Source of the DNA: Nitrosopumilus sp. LS_AOA
GTDB taxonomy: Archaea > Thermoproteota > Nitrososphaeria > Nitrososphaerales > Nitrosopumilaceae
NCBI GenBank assembly: GCA_001543015.1
Contig: LFLC01000062.1
Span: 1-49,027, forward strand
Length of the DNA stretch: 49,027 nt
Direction: 5' to 3'
The position numbers and the translations under genes were made by a program. The notes under the pieces were generated by a model. The model had not been told where the DNA came from. It saw only the letters and a program-made list of their open reading frames with translations, and did no database searches. Shown in pieces: positions 41,701-48,697 of the stretch; the first letter of the stretch is position 1, and each line of letters opens with the position of its first letter.

Positions 41701-43191
41701 AAATCCTCTAGCACCACCTGTCTGACTGTTATAATTATTAAAAATGGCGTCTGTTTGTGCTTCAATTACAAGTGTATTGGTATTGGTATCAATACTTTTA
41801 ATTCGTACAATATCTCCAGATGAAAAAATTTCTACTCTTATTATAAAATCACCAACTTTAAAATTTTTCAGATCTTGATATTCTAAAACTACTGTTTTAG
41901 TTGCACTATCTCCAGATACTTTAACAAATGATGCAGTAAGAAATTCTGATGTAATGTATGAGAGTAACCGTGTTTGGTGTACATTTACAGGTACCCATTT
42001 TTCTGGGTCATACACTTCATTAGCTGGAATATCTACATTTGTAAATTGTGCAATCGTATCCAAGAATACTGCAGCTGTTCCTTTTGGGTATTCTTTTGTT
42101 ATATCATAAGGGAGTATTTCTCCACCACTAGATTCATCTCCCCATTCTATTCCAGTAGCAGTTGATTTGAGAACCTCACCTTCAGTACCCTTTGCTAATT
42201 TTACATATTCAGTTGCATTACGTGTTAGTAAATCACCTTCAGTAGTTAGCTTGTTTAGTTTGGCAAATTCTGTATCTGCATGAGCTTCTGCAAATGTTTG
42301 TGCTTCATCTGCAACCGTATCGGCATGTGCATCTGCTTCTGTTTTTTTAGTATCTACATAACTTTTGTTTGAACCATCTGCAGATTCAGTTGGAGTATCT
42401 ACATGTTGAATTTTATTTGGAACTGATTCTGTACCCATATCCAAATCTTGTGTTTGTACACCAAGTCCAGTAATTTTTTCAAAAACTTCACTAACTAAAT
42501 CAGAATTTTGTATCTTTGATGATAAATTTAGTTTGGCGTATGCTATTTTATCTGCAACTGCACTTGAAATATCTGAATTTTTAATTTTTCCTAATAAATT
42601 TAGTTTAGAATATGCGATTGCAGCTCCCGTTGCAATATGAGCATTAGATAAAAATGAATTAATCCAATTTCCTGCACTCTTTACAAGTGATTGATTTTCT
42701 GTTGGAGTACTAATAGTAACATCAGTTAACTCATTTAGAGATTCTGCACCACTAGTTTCATCTTGCCAGCTTAGGCCTGCAGTTGCACTACTGTCAGCTT
42801 TTAGAACTTTACCGTTACTTCCTACACCTAACTTTACAGTCACTGAATTACTTCGGGTGAGCAAGTCTCCTTTTGTAGATAGTGGTAAATCAGGAGTTGC
42901 AGTTACTTCCTTCCAACCACTAGCAGTAATTGGTCCCACATCAGATATTAGTACATCCACTTCACATCTGTATAATTTCTCAACACCTGATGTAGTGACA
43001 ATTACAATATCACCTACTTTGTAGGTTTTTGTGTCAGAATGTTCGTGTAGTGTACTTTGTAATCGTGAAATATCTCTTTCCTTGTGTCCTCTAGAATTTC
43101 CAGGTAATGCTACATTTGCATCAGATGCATGTACTACACTGTCATCATTTGCAATAGTAGGTGGTAGTTCTCTTGGGAGTTTGTTTACCAT
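35794..43191 (-). CDS. Giant fibre/spike-like protein (2465 aa) with duplicated modules and NHL-type propeller
   Basis: This is the largest gene in the window. The N-terminus (about 1-320) has phage-fibre motifs: GDLLTRSNSVTVKLGVGSNG, AYSKLNLLGKIKNSDI, SADGSNKSYVDTKK. Residues about 320-890 and 1285-2290 are two diverged copies of one long module (G-D/Q-LL-x-R ... LPYD ... IQGVILNDK ... FAFSPS ... IFPNDAANK). The second copy contains an inserted array of ten roughly 42-residue NHL-like blades (GIT-x-YNNKFYV-x-D ... VFVYN). The last 170 residues form a beta-rich tip. No signal peptide is seen, consistent with a virion protein. Overlaps the connector gene by one base. Likely a receptor-binding fibre or head/neck spike. 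Confidence 0.75.
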   Translation of the reverse strand: MVNKLPRELPPTIANDDSVVHASDANVALPGNSRGHKERDISRLQSTLHEHSDTKTYKVGDIVIVTTSGVEKLYRCEVDVLISDVGPITASGWKEVTATPDLPLSTKGDLLTRSNSVTVKLGVGSNGKVLKADSSATAGLSWQDETSGAESLNELTDVTISTPTENQSLVKSAGNWINSFLSNAHIATGAAIAYSKLNLLGKIKNSDISSAVADKIAYAKLNLSSKIQNSDLVSEVFEKITGLGVQTQDLDMGTESVPNKIQHVDTPTESADGSNKSYVDTKKTEADAHADTVADEAQTFAEAHADTEFAKLNKLTTEGDLLTRNATEYVKLAKGTEGEVLKSTATGIEWGDESSGGEILPYDITKEYPKGTAAVFLDTIAQFTNVDIPANEVYDPEKWVPVNVHQTRLLSYITSEFLTASFVKVSGDSATKTVVLEYQDLKNFKVGDFIIRVEIFSSGDIVRIKSIDTNTNTLVIEAQTDAIFNNYNSQTGGARGFINLNQLLLTNKIQGIILNDKNQSIIVNFEHTDPIRFDPADFEDFDFSLTKYVDGVNTDRTNYTNFETIQYVANGSKLYRSSTGYISGNSGNTFFENKLSVNYIIPEIIDDSVIPQGFQEYPIFSISPDGEFVLSYSSTGGRRLSRFSIPYDITSLDIITNTSYTNGVLSIELAQNNIIYQLQDNGRLYKYSFSLSDTGAITETIQQSVLITTQDNSPKKFQFLNNYSKLFVLGTQHNKLYEYDLSTPGDLSTITFVDSVDLPNPTDVVDFAFSPSGQNLAVLYSNGDVKGYHLPLSLSSERQIVVSRAFPDTVTVLPFGEQKENVFFEDYLPLVDVKRTTSSKISSLTDPHFIEIIAIHNKTDVDTQYNRLKHVAPPIFPNDAANKEYVDIENNKLDAKIEEKTLEDLTDTDIATKELLQIIAYQKERKIFKISQDDELSGITVTPDGVTPQRIFIIGQRNKAIYSFTVPTVNDIDSAVYEHTYQIPDNISSVRGLTFNSSGSKMYHCGFDDTDLKYKVFSYDLSNARDISNVTPDQSENFNVGEISDLQFSENDFQIFILSVDNRSIHSFTLATAGDIRSTKTNVTSYSFASETDTPVSFYIPPGGLRFYLTSTDIGDHFILSYTFSISYDVDNLSYDNKKLSLGFQYPYGVAFWNTGAILLVLNDGTNSIYSFTLAIPGDIVSEIAEEWKNSFLNSDLIENYSISTDKIRKGAVTPDKVAQGNFPSITGIGIQEEDIVLKSDNTTTVKNVKTPVANTDAVPKEYADALYTQAASLVSTIDKLEEKGQLLGRDVDADNNPVYVPITKPTIDNQVLKSKESATGGMVWGSGSGTNVLPYDSESSYSNGDLASWYGRLVQRANKDILYTDGYKSEDWDVLNEHETKLYSAITVKYPQTDTIFQAAYDSNHILSFEPIPTDPIISDGDYIAGVSLENVPLKVLYYGVNGDFAAVGSTIENTEKYLGYSGKFYRLNEIEIIEPIQGVILNDKDHTDQNYHATPISVSPQLPLHFSAESLKQKFDINTLDEITYHNPNLGKLTKIQYSIDGKYLYASSKANNKFYQSSLPTPYNLGTEIPIQFDLYNLNDDSLFYVVDAGDAVWISRVGFFRRLSLATPYDFGSIEQPSNQIIFTTDDGETEFSDMQVSNTENFVYLLGKNTFKLYKFAISFGEDDIITATFLESTLFHDIGTKQYFPTKFQFLNDYKNLFGLIPEIGFKLDDNNKIPLGITAYNDKFYIADNDTTKRIFIYNSLGVYESNFELASTNTNPFGITGYNDKLYVLDYNGKIFIYDLVGNPLSNFELASTNTNPFGIVSHNNKLYVADFSDKVFVYNIDGTKIPTEDFPIVASAEGITVYNNKFYITSVSDNKVHVYSIAGTPLSIENFTLDSENIDPEGITIYNNKFYVVDASKDKVFVYNITTEFGSFQLHQNNADSTGMTYHDGKFYNCDYATRKVFIYDVLGNYESDFALENTNLNPSGIVEYNSELYITDHTSKKVYVYDLAGTFQRVISIHADNDFPYEITHYNNKFYILNSGNTRQVFIYDNSFNYENRFTLDSTNDSPSGITAKDGYLYVSDGSADKVFVYNIDGSAQLPLGTHLPDADFLLNSANSHSAGITWYNNKLYVSDFESDRVYIYGFSAHLTEKRFIEYTLPSGDLPMIQFDEESANDLPVNGTIGFAFSPSAVQLILIGDTETFVEYSLPNSLTHDVQLVISRNNPDIISQILNAQIKESIFFEDNLHLANLSRMQIPGFTNTQNPYFIKVTDVHEKTDVNIQYRRLKQVKDPIFPNDAANKQWTETGVQKLKTILEELIAQKTQIKVTTIIIPSDTPVPNKKTPLTRIISPDTTVIAFTLPLGKRYWVTYNVLGEWIANTQSDHGQAYAFTRMAIRSFADTILHGRDYQVINRTLSPVILQTFSGQAILDTTLPGATGEFELRVLSSDSERDDGVTELTILGDINGVESNIRYMELG
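36800..38035 (-). repeat. Array of ten NHL-like propeller blades within the giant fibre gene
   Basis: Ten repeats of about 42 codons (126 bp) with the pattern GI(T/V)-x-YN-(N/D)KFY-(I/V)-x-D-x2-x-x-K-V-F-(V/I)-Y-x ... F-x-L-x-(S/N). Two neighbouring units are very similar at DNA level, including the shared SNFELASTNTNPFGI stretch. Confidence 0.8.
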
Positions 43192-43592
43192 TAGTACCTC
43201 TTTATTTGAGAGAACATTCTTCTTGTTCTATACTCAGTACCTACAGTTGCACGTTTTGTTCTAGTTGTTCTATTTGCCTTTAGAGTTTCAATTAACGTCT
43301 TTCTTTTTTCATTGTAAATTTCCTGGTATTCTTTTTTTAAATCCAATTGAAATGTATTAGTTGCCCATAACATCTTAACATATGATAATACAAGTTTATT
43401 TCCTTTGGTAAATAACTCATCTCCATCAGGTATTGGGATTTCATCTGCAAAGGGGAGTAATACATTGTCAATCTCTTGATTTGCATCAAAAACTATTCCT
43501 TGTAATACATCCTCATTATCATAATTATCACCAAGTTTGAGAAGTATCTTTGCTTCATTCAAACTAAGATAACTAGTTGTATCTTGACTCAT
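43191..43592 (-). CDS. Head-tail connector protein (gp6-like)
   Basis: This is a 133-residue, mostly helical protein beginning SYLSLNEAKILLKLGDNYDN, followed by VLQGIVFDANQEIDNVLLPF. That is the layout of gp6/gp15-like head-tail connector (adaptor) proteins, which start with a short helix-rich segment and DNA-ring-forming helices. A basic C-terminal tail follows. It directly follows the 71-residue gene (ATGA overlap) and precedes the giant fibre. Assignment rests on pattern plus position after the capsid gene. Confidence 0.6.
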   Translation of the reverse strand: MSQDTTSYLSLNEAKILLKLGDNYDNEDVLQGIVFDANQEIDNVLLPFADEIPIPDGDELFTKGNKLVLSYVKMLWATNTFQLDLKKEYQEIYNEKRKTLIETLKANRTTRTKRATVGTEYRTRRMFSQIKRY

Positions 43593-43804
43593 CTATTATT
43601 CCACCTCTGTATACTTTGATCTTTACGTAGTTGTTCGTTGATTCGCTTATCTTCTTCGTATAGTAATTCAAAGACATCTGTCTCATCTGTCAAATTTGGA
43701 TTTCCATGATATCTCATATTGGATACATAATTATCCAACCGGTCCCGCATTGGTTCACGTTGTCGTCTAGGTACAGTTCTGTTATCTCCTGCAATGTGCG
43801 ACAT
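43589..43804 (-). CDS. Small charged protein near capsid genes, unknown
   Basis: This is a 71-residue protein rich in Arg, Asp and Asn, with helical segments (PMRDRLDNYVSNMRYHG, and ELLYEEDKRINEQL). No domain is recognised. It is coupled to the mini zinc-finger gene upstream by a one-base overlap and to the connector gene downstream by four bases. It is probably a minor structural or assembly factor; this is inferred from position only. Confidence 0.6.
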   Translation of the reverse strand: MSHIAGDNRTVPRRQREPMRDRLDNYVSNMRYHGNPNLTDETDVFELLYEEDKRINEQLRKDQSIQRWNNR

Positions 43805-43950
43805 TATGGTAATATCTCCTGTATCATTTTTGTCGGGATTCCTTTGAGGTAAAGACAGTTAGGATCATGTGGTATTGCGCACATTGCCTCAGTATAATTA
43901 GAAGATGTTTTTGATTTGGCACAATGAGGACAGGTTATTTTATAATTCAT
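43804..43950 (-). CDS. 48-residue zinc-finger mini-protein between capsid and connector genes
   Basis: The minus strand reads an ATG at 43950 and 48 codons to a TAA that shares its last base with the next start. It contains C7-P-H-C10 and a second pair, C21 and C29, with H25 nearby. A possible zinc site is formed by C7, C10 and the later Cys/His. It lies in the capsid operon, 40 bases after the major capsid stop. Found by direct reading. Function is unknown. Confidence 0.55.
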   Translation of the reverse strand: MNYKITCPHCAKSKTSSNYTEAMCAIPHDPNCLYLKGIPTKMIQEILP

Positions 43951-43990
43951 GATTAGTATGAAATGAAATTAATTAAAGGAACTTTTTCTA

Positions 43991-45148
43991 CTATGTAGAA
44001 TTTAGTAATCCTGTCATTTTAGTACCAAAGGCATCTTTCAATTTATCGTTAACGAGTGGTTGAATCCACTTTCTAATTACATGTCCAGATACTCCTTCCT
44101 TTGGATCACGGAATGCCTCTGTTACCATTGGACCATCACCAACAGTCAATGCCTTTTTATCGTAAATGTATGCGTTACCATCTCCAATATCTTCGTCTAT
44201 AAGGAATGTTATTCCAGGTAATTTACTAAATGTGAATACACCAGGTTGTTCTTGTTTTAACATTTGTTCGTAACCTCTAACAAACGTGTTGCCTGCAAAT
44301 ATTGCATAAGTAACAGAGTTCATGGCAATTGTATTTACTCTACCGTGATTCTTTGTAATTCTACGTCTTTCATCTGCCAAATCCTTTAATGGACTTCTCT
44401 TTGAGAGATTACCAGTAGTGGATATCTCATCCCATGGGCCTTTTGCAACAGATTTGAATTGATCAAGACCATCTTCTAGGATTAACTGGTTGATGTCTTG
44501 TGCGAGTACTTGAGTAACATCACTAATCATATGTTTAGTTGGAGATAGTAATGCAGTAAGTTCATCTTCATCAGGTACATCAATGACTCTTTGTAGTTTT
44601 CCGTAATTTGCCAAATCAAACTGTGTTTGGACAAATTCTGGTGCTTCTGTTTGAGCTTTTTGTCGTTTCTTGATAAGGGATTTTTTACCTCTAGTCTTCA
44701 TGTGGACTATAACATCATAATCGTATTTCAATTTAGGAACAGGAATCATGTTAGAACCCAAATGTAGGTAAACTTCTTTGTATAATTCGTTAATAATACT
44801 AGTTGATAATTCTACTCTGGTAATGTTTGCTAGTGAGGTTGCATCTAATGCACCTTGTCTGTTTAATCCAGCTTGTTTAATGTCACCTGATCTTTGTGCT
44901 CTCTCCCATCTACGGTACCCTTCATGGTCCAATGGGGTTATGATACCTTCAACATCACCGTTTATCATTGCCTGTTTGTTTACTTTGGCAATTGCATAAT
45001 ATTCAGAAGATTTTCTACCCGATACATCATAATCTGCACCTAATGCACCGTGATACCAGGTCATTGTTGCTGGGACAAATGATACTGCAGCTGCGTCTAG
45101 TCTTGTAGACATTGCTTCACTACTATTTGAAACACCGACGTAACTCAT
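43991..45148 (-). CDS. Major capsid protein, HK97-fold type
   Basis: This is a 385-residue protein. The order of parts fits an HK97-like shell protein: an N-terminal arm (1-100), DYDVIVHMKTRGKKSL (E-loop-like), LAQDINQLILEDG (spine-helix region), SVTYAIFAGNTFVRGYEQML, and the late beta strands ITFLIDEDIGDGNAYIYD followed by PMVTEAF. It lies after the decoration and scaffold-like genes and before the connectors, where the capsid gene is expected. No cleavage site can be stated with certainty. Confidence 0.8.
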   Translation of the reverse strand: MSYVGVSNSSEAMSTRLDAAAVSFVPATMTWYHGALGADYDVSGRKSSEYYAIAKVNKQAMINGDVEGIITPLDHEGYRRWERAQRSGDIKQAGLNRQGALDATSLANITRVELSTSIINELYKEVYLHLGSNMIPVPKLKYDYDVIVHMKTRGKKSLIKKRQKAQTEAPEFVQTQFDLANYGKLQRVIDVPDEDELTALLSPTKHMISDVTQVLAQDINQLILEDGLDQFKSVAKGPWDEISTTGNLSKRSPLKDLADERRRITKNHGRVNTIAMNSVTYAIFAGNTFVRGYEQMLKQEQPGVFTFSKLPGITFLIDEDIGDGNAYIYDKKALTVGDGPMVTEAFRDPKEGVSGHVIRKWIQPLVNDKLKDAFGTKMTGLLNST

Positions 45149-45150
45149 AT

Positions 45151-45672
45151 CTAATTACCCAACCTCACTACTAATGGTAATGGAGCTGCTGCAGTTCCTA
45201 CTACATTGCCTGGTTTTACCATTTCACCAGGATTACCATATGATCTACCGATTGTTTCTTTAACATAAGAACCAAGATTAGTTGCTGTTATTGTTCCAGG
45301 GATTAATGATGCTACAACTGAACCTTGTGTAGTTGCGCCTACTGCACCAACTTTAATATTTTCAAATGGTTTGATTGTGCCAGTTGCTTTGCATACAACA
45401 TATGCATTACCGGTTGCAATCTGAATTAATACTTCTTCTGAACCTGTTGCACCTCTTATACCACCCTCAAAGATACATACACCAACTCCTTTACTTGAAT
45501 CAATATTTGTACTAGTAGCTATTGATGCTTCATTACCAGTACCGCCTACAACTACAACATCCCCAGGTACAATAGTCTGATTTAATGCAAGAGGTACTGC
45601 CATAATTTCATTATCTATTGAAAATACTAGATCACCTGGATTACGAATATTAGTTACTTCAGTTTCTGACAC
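45151..45672 (-). CDS. Capsid decoration/stabilisation protein (DUF2190-like)
   Basis: This is a 173-residue beta-rich protein with VPLALNQTIVPGDVVVV, then KGVGVCIFEGG, then GNAYVVCKATGTIKPFENI, the repeated barrel pattern of DUF2190-type (RecA/decoration-like) capsid-associated proteins. No signal peptide. It lies between the scaffold-like gene (one-base overlap) and the major capsid gene (two bases), the usual spot of decoration proteins. A small trimeric capsid-cementing role is likely. Confidence 0.65.
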   Translation of the reverse strand: MSETEVTNIRNPGDLVFSIDNEIMAVPLALNQTIVPGDVVVVGGTGNEASIATSTNIDSSKGVGVCIFEGGIRGATGSEEVLIQIATGNAYVVCKATGTIKPFENIKVGAVGATTQGSVVASLIPGTITATNLGSYVKETIGRSYGNPGEMVKPGNVVGTAAAPLPLVVRLGN

Positions 45673-46238
45673 TAGTAAAATCCACTCCTAAAGTCTGACA
45701 TGAAGTCTTTGGTTTCTGATGCTTGTTTTGTTGCAGTTTCTATTTCTGCATCATTCATTTCATATCTTGGTTTATTGGAATGGCCAGCTAGTGCCTGTTT
45801 TGCCTGTTTTGCTTCTTTGTGAGCTTTTGCCTCACCTTCAGCAAATGGTAGCATTGCCTGTAAAACATTAGAGTCATTTTTCTCTAATTCTTTAATTCTA
45901 TTATCAACATCTGAATCATTAATTTTTTCACTAGTTACTTCATAATTTGCAACCTTTGTTGCCATCTCATGTTTTTCTTTTTCATCACGAGTTTTTTTGT
46001 CATCCTCCATTGCCTGCATCTTTTCTTTTTGGGTTTTCATTTCGTCTTCATTTGCCTGTAGTTTGGCTTGAAGGTCTTTGACTTTATTATCACTATCACC
46101 ATTAGTTTTCTTTTTTGTATCTTCCAAGGCAGATTTTACCTTTTCAGTTTCTGCCTTTGTAGTAGAAATTTCATCCTCAAGAGCTGCATTCTTATCTTGC
46201 AGTTTCTTAAAATCCTCTTCGGTGTGATCGCCTGGCAT
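45672..46238 (-). CDS. Coiled-coil scaffold-like protein
   Basis: This is a 188-residue, very charged, almost wholly helical protein. Residues 8-105 form a long coiled coil (EISTTKAETEKVKSALEDTK; LQANEDEMKTQKEKMQAM). The C-terminal part has small helical pieces ending DFMSDFRSGFY. A long coiled coil directly before the decoration and capsid genes is typical of capsid scaffold proteins, which are removed during maturation. No protease motif is visible. Confidence 0.65.
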   Translation of the reverse strand: MPGDHTEEDFKKLQDKNAALEDEISTTKAETEKVKSALEDTKKKTNGDSDNKVKDLQAKLQANEDEMKTQKEKMQAMEDDKKTRDEKEKHEMATKVANYEVTSEKINDSDVDNRIKELEKNDSNVLQAMLPFAEGEAKAHKEAKQAKQALAGHSNKPRYEMNDAEIETATKQASETKDFMSDFRSGFY

Positions 46239-46294
46239 ACAAATACTGAATAATATTATTTGTATAAAAGAAATATTTACATAGTCTTTTGGAA

Positions 46295-47020
46295 TTATTT
46301 GAGTTTATTACAACAAGGTATTCCACTTTTTAAGAAAACTTTTTCTTGTTTTTTTAATGGAATATTAGATAATCTTCTCAATGGAATATCTGATAATTTT
46401 TTCAATTTAGTAAATGATGCCTGTTTAGATAAATGTAAAACACATTCTCCTTGAGTTCCTGTGCACGAACCAGTAACTTGTGCCTCAAAACCATATGCAG
46501 GATCAGAAACAAAGGCCAGATGGTTTATTCTCCATGCTATATCCTCTCCCTTTGCATTTTCTTTAATCGATTCTATGGATGGTGATACGAATTTTATCTT
46601 GCCTTCACGGTGATCATTTTCTGTATCCTTGTCTGTAATTTTTACAATTACCCATCCAGTCTTGCCTTCATCAGATACCCCTACTGCAACAAAATCCCCC
46701 TTTCTGTCTGGTTCTTGCTCTGATACCATATCTTCAATAAATGGTGATGGGTGGCCTAACTTTGGAGCTTGTTCCCAGTCCTCTCTTAATATAATAGGTG
46801 CAGTCTTGCCAAAGAATCTTTTTTCTAATCCTGTTTTTAATCCTGGTTCAATTGATGATTCTACTACCTTCCAAAAATTGCGATTTAGTTTATCTGAGAT
46901 GAAATAAATTTTAAGAAAATATCCTTGTTCCCCATTATACTCTTTGGAATATTCTATTAATTGCGATTTTTCGGATTGTGTCGCCCATGGAAGGGTTTGA
47001 AAAGTAGTTAATTGGCTCAT
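46295..47020 (-). CDS. Putative prohead protease-like protein
   Basis: This is a 241-residue protein between the portal and scaffold-like genes. The central segment KIKFVSPSIESIKENAKGED, followed by INHLAFVSDPAYG, resembles the conserved strand and LALV-x-PA loop of phage capsid maturation proteases and DUF2213-type proteins. The catalytic residues cannot be assigned with certainty. The C-terminal 50 residues are basic and carry Cys residues (CTGTQGEC, and CC near the end), unusual for the family. Start overlaps the portal stop (ATGA). Confidence 0.55.
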   Translation of the reverse strand: MSQLTTFQTLPWATQSEKSQLIEYSKEYNGEQGYFLKIYFISDKLNRNFWKVVESSIEPGLKTGLEKRFFGKTAPIILREDWEQAPKLGHPSPFIEDMVSEQEPDRKGDFVAVGVSDEGKTGWVIVKITDKDTENDHREGKIKFVSPSIESIKENAKGEDIAWRINHLAFVSDPAYGFEAQVTGSCTGTQGECVLHLSKQASFTKLKKLSDIPLRRLSNIPLKKQEKVFLKSGIPCCNKLK

Positions 47021-48378
47021 TGTAACAAATGTTTTAGCTTGTCTTTAAGATCCATACTTTCAGTTTCTTGCACGATAGCCCTTAGAGTTTCAGGTGATAA
47101 GGAAGCATTTTCTTCTATTTTATTTTGCAAGTGAGATAGGTCAGCCATTCTGAGAATTTCTGCATCAGGCAAACCAGGTATTAGTTTCTTTAGTTTCATT
47201 AATCCGTCAATTGTCTCCATCCATGAATCAGCGGGTAAACTCTCAAACTCTGGAACTACCTTTACAACTTCTAATGCATCTCTATCCAAATAACTCAAAT
47301 TATTCTCATACCAGGGAATAGCAACAGTGTCTGCTATCCAACGTCTATCAGTTCTTACTGGACCTTGCATGAACATTCGTGCTTTTGCAAATAGGGTGGC
47401 CATGTTACTATCTTCTTCCCTACCAAGCATAGGTCCTGGAACTTGTCCGTGTCCTATTATCATTCTTTCACATTTATCAATTAATATTCCAAGGCCTGCA
47501 ATGTCTGTATTAAATTTGAACTGCTCAAACTCTATACCTTTCTCACCTTGTTTTGTAATTGCAGAAAATGTTCCAGGTTTTAGATTTCTTAACACAGAAT
47601 TTAGATCGTCTTCTTTTTCTTCTTCATTTAGATTTTCTTGATCAACTAGAACTATACCATACCCTGCAAACATTGACTTTGTAATTTCTACAATATCAAA
47701 TTCTGTAATCTCACGTAATGCCCTTGATTGACCTGCTATCCTTTGAAAGTCAGAGTATCCATACCACATGGTTCGAAGTCGCGGTGAATTCCTTTTGTTT
47801 ACAAAGTATATCATCTCATCAGCATATGTTAATTGTTGAAGTTTTGTCATGATGTATACAGATGATAACGTCCAATCAGATGGATGTACAAAGACTCTTC
47901 CCAATAATCTTGGGTGAACTGGTTTTAGTGCTTGTGGTGGTTTGCCACCTCCTGGTTCAAATACCAAAGCTGATCTGCCAAATACTTTGGCCTGTCTTGC
48001 AGAATCATGTACATTATCATTAAAATTCATTTTTGGTTTTTCATCTATTTCAATTAATTCATCTAATAATGGTTCATATTTTTCTAGTAATTTCTGTTGT
48101 GCCTTTTCATCTCCTACCTTTCTTGGACGTCTCAACTTGAATGTAGGCTTTATCCCTTCACCCATTGCATACATTAATCTTGTATCTAATACATCTCCTG
48201 CCAGACTATTTGACCAAATATCCTCAAAAATATCATAATCATCATCATTATACTGATTGTGAAAAAACATTGGAATAAAACTGGATTTACCATAATCAGA
48301 TAACTCGCCAGAATATCCCCTAACCCTTTTAGAACTAGCTGACTTGTGTTTGAAGGATTTCTTTTTTGCCAATACCAT
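47017..48378 (-). CDS. Portal protein
   Basis: This is a 453-residue protein. The layout is that of phage portal proteins: a basic N-terminus, FEDIWSNSLAGDVLDTRLMY near the start (wing), VFGRSALVFEPGGGKPPQAL, PVHPRLLGRVFVHPSDWT, and a C-terminal helical stem/crown (LIDKCERMIIGHGQVPGPML, a loop before the stem helix). It forms the ring through which DNA enters and leaves the capsid. It is the first recognisable virion gene from the right. A terminase would be expected just upstream but is not seen. Confidence 0.8.
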   Translation of the reverse strand: MVLAKKKSFKHKSASSKRVRGYSGELSDYGKSSFIPMFFHNQYNDDDYDIFEDIWSNSLAGDVLDTRLMYAMGEGIKPTFKLRRPRKVGDEKAQQKLLEKYEPLLDELIEIDEKPKMNFNDNVHDSARQAKVFGRSALVFEPGGGKPPQALKPVHPRLLGRVFVHPSDWTLSSVYIMTKLQQLTYADEMIYFVNKRNSPRLRTMWYGYSDFQRIAGQSRALREITEFDIVEITKSMFAGYGIVLVDQENLNEEEKEDDLNSVLRNLKPGTFSAITKQGEKGIEFEQFKFNTDIAGLGILIDKCERMIIGHGQVPGPMLGREEDSNMATLFAKARMFMQGPVRTDRRWIADTVAIPWYENNLSYLDRDALEVVKVVPEFESLPADSWMETIDGLMKLKKLIPGLPDAEILRMADLSHLQNKIEENASLSPETLRAIVQETESMDLKDKLKHLLQ

Positions 48379-48418
48379 TTAAGAATAATTTCTGATTAAA
48401 AGGAAATATCCACCAAAT

Positions 48419-48652
48419 TTAGTGTGTGTTATATTTATTTCTAGGATGACTTCTTAGGGGTAATCTGCAACAGAGACATCGCAGGGATGTTGTATCATAG
48501 TATATTTTGCATTCTTTACAATATTTTAAAAAAAAATAGATTTGCCTCTTTTGTGTTCTAGTTGTTCCTACATAAAATGGTCCTCCAATATGATATGGTT
48601 TGCAATACCCTTTACAATTATAACTCGATTTTGTGTAGGGGGGTAGCCTCAT
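48419..48652 (-). CDS. Zinc-binding small protein (CKGYC / CCR-type)
   Basis: This is a 77-residue basic protein with a zinc-ribbon-like Cys set: CKGYC, then CKEC, then C-x-CC before RLPLRSHPRN. It resembles, from memory, a family of tiny zinc-ribbon proteins scattered in Nitrosopumilus genomes (CKGYC ... CPCCG ... LR-x-x-PRN). It sits between the portal and the host-like right-edge gene, so it may belong to either. It probably binds nucleic acid or protein. No operon partner is evident. Confidence 0.65.
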   Translation of the reverse strand: MRLPPYTKSSYNCKGYCKPYHIGGPFYVGTTRTQKRQIYFFLKYCKECKIYYDTTSLRCLCCRLPLRSHPRNKYNTH

Positions 48653-48660
48653 GATTATTC

Positions 48661-48674
48661 AAAAAAAAGAAAAA
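48661..48674 (-). terminator. Poly-T terminator of the right-edge gene
   Basis: The minus strand reads CCCCC then a T-rich run (TTTTTCTTTTTTTT) about 25-40 bases past the stop at 48698. It marks the likely boundary between the right-edge gene and the virus-like cluster. Confidence 0.5.
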
Positions 48675-48697
48675 GGGGGAAATGTGAACTAGTTTTT

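Larger units (their letters stand above)
24990..48655. mobile_element. Head-tail (HK97-lineage) provirus-like structural module
   Basis: A run of minus-strand genes in phage order: portal, protease-like, scaffold-like, decoration, major capsid, connectors, fibre, tail terminator, tail tube, completion, tail and fibre genes, then holin-like membrane proteins. Overlapping starts and stops and mini zinc-finger genes are typical of archaeal tailed viruses. No integrase, terminase or replication gene, nor certain att site, is visible. The boundaries are approximate. The right edge is set by a host-like secreted protein gene; the left edge could extend into the 15.7-25 kb accessory region. Confidence 0.75.
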
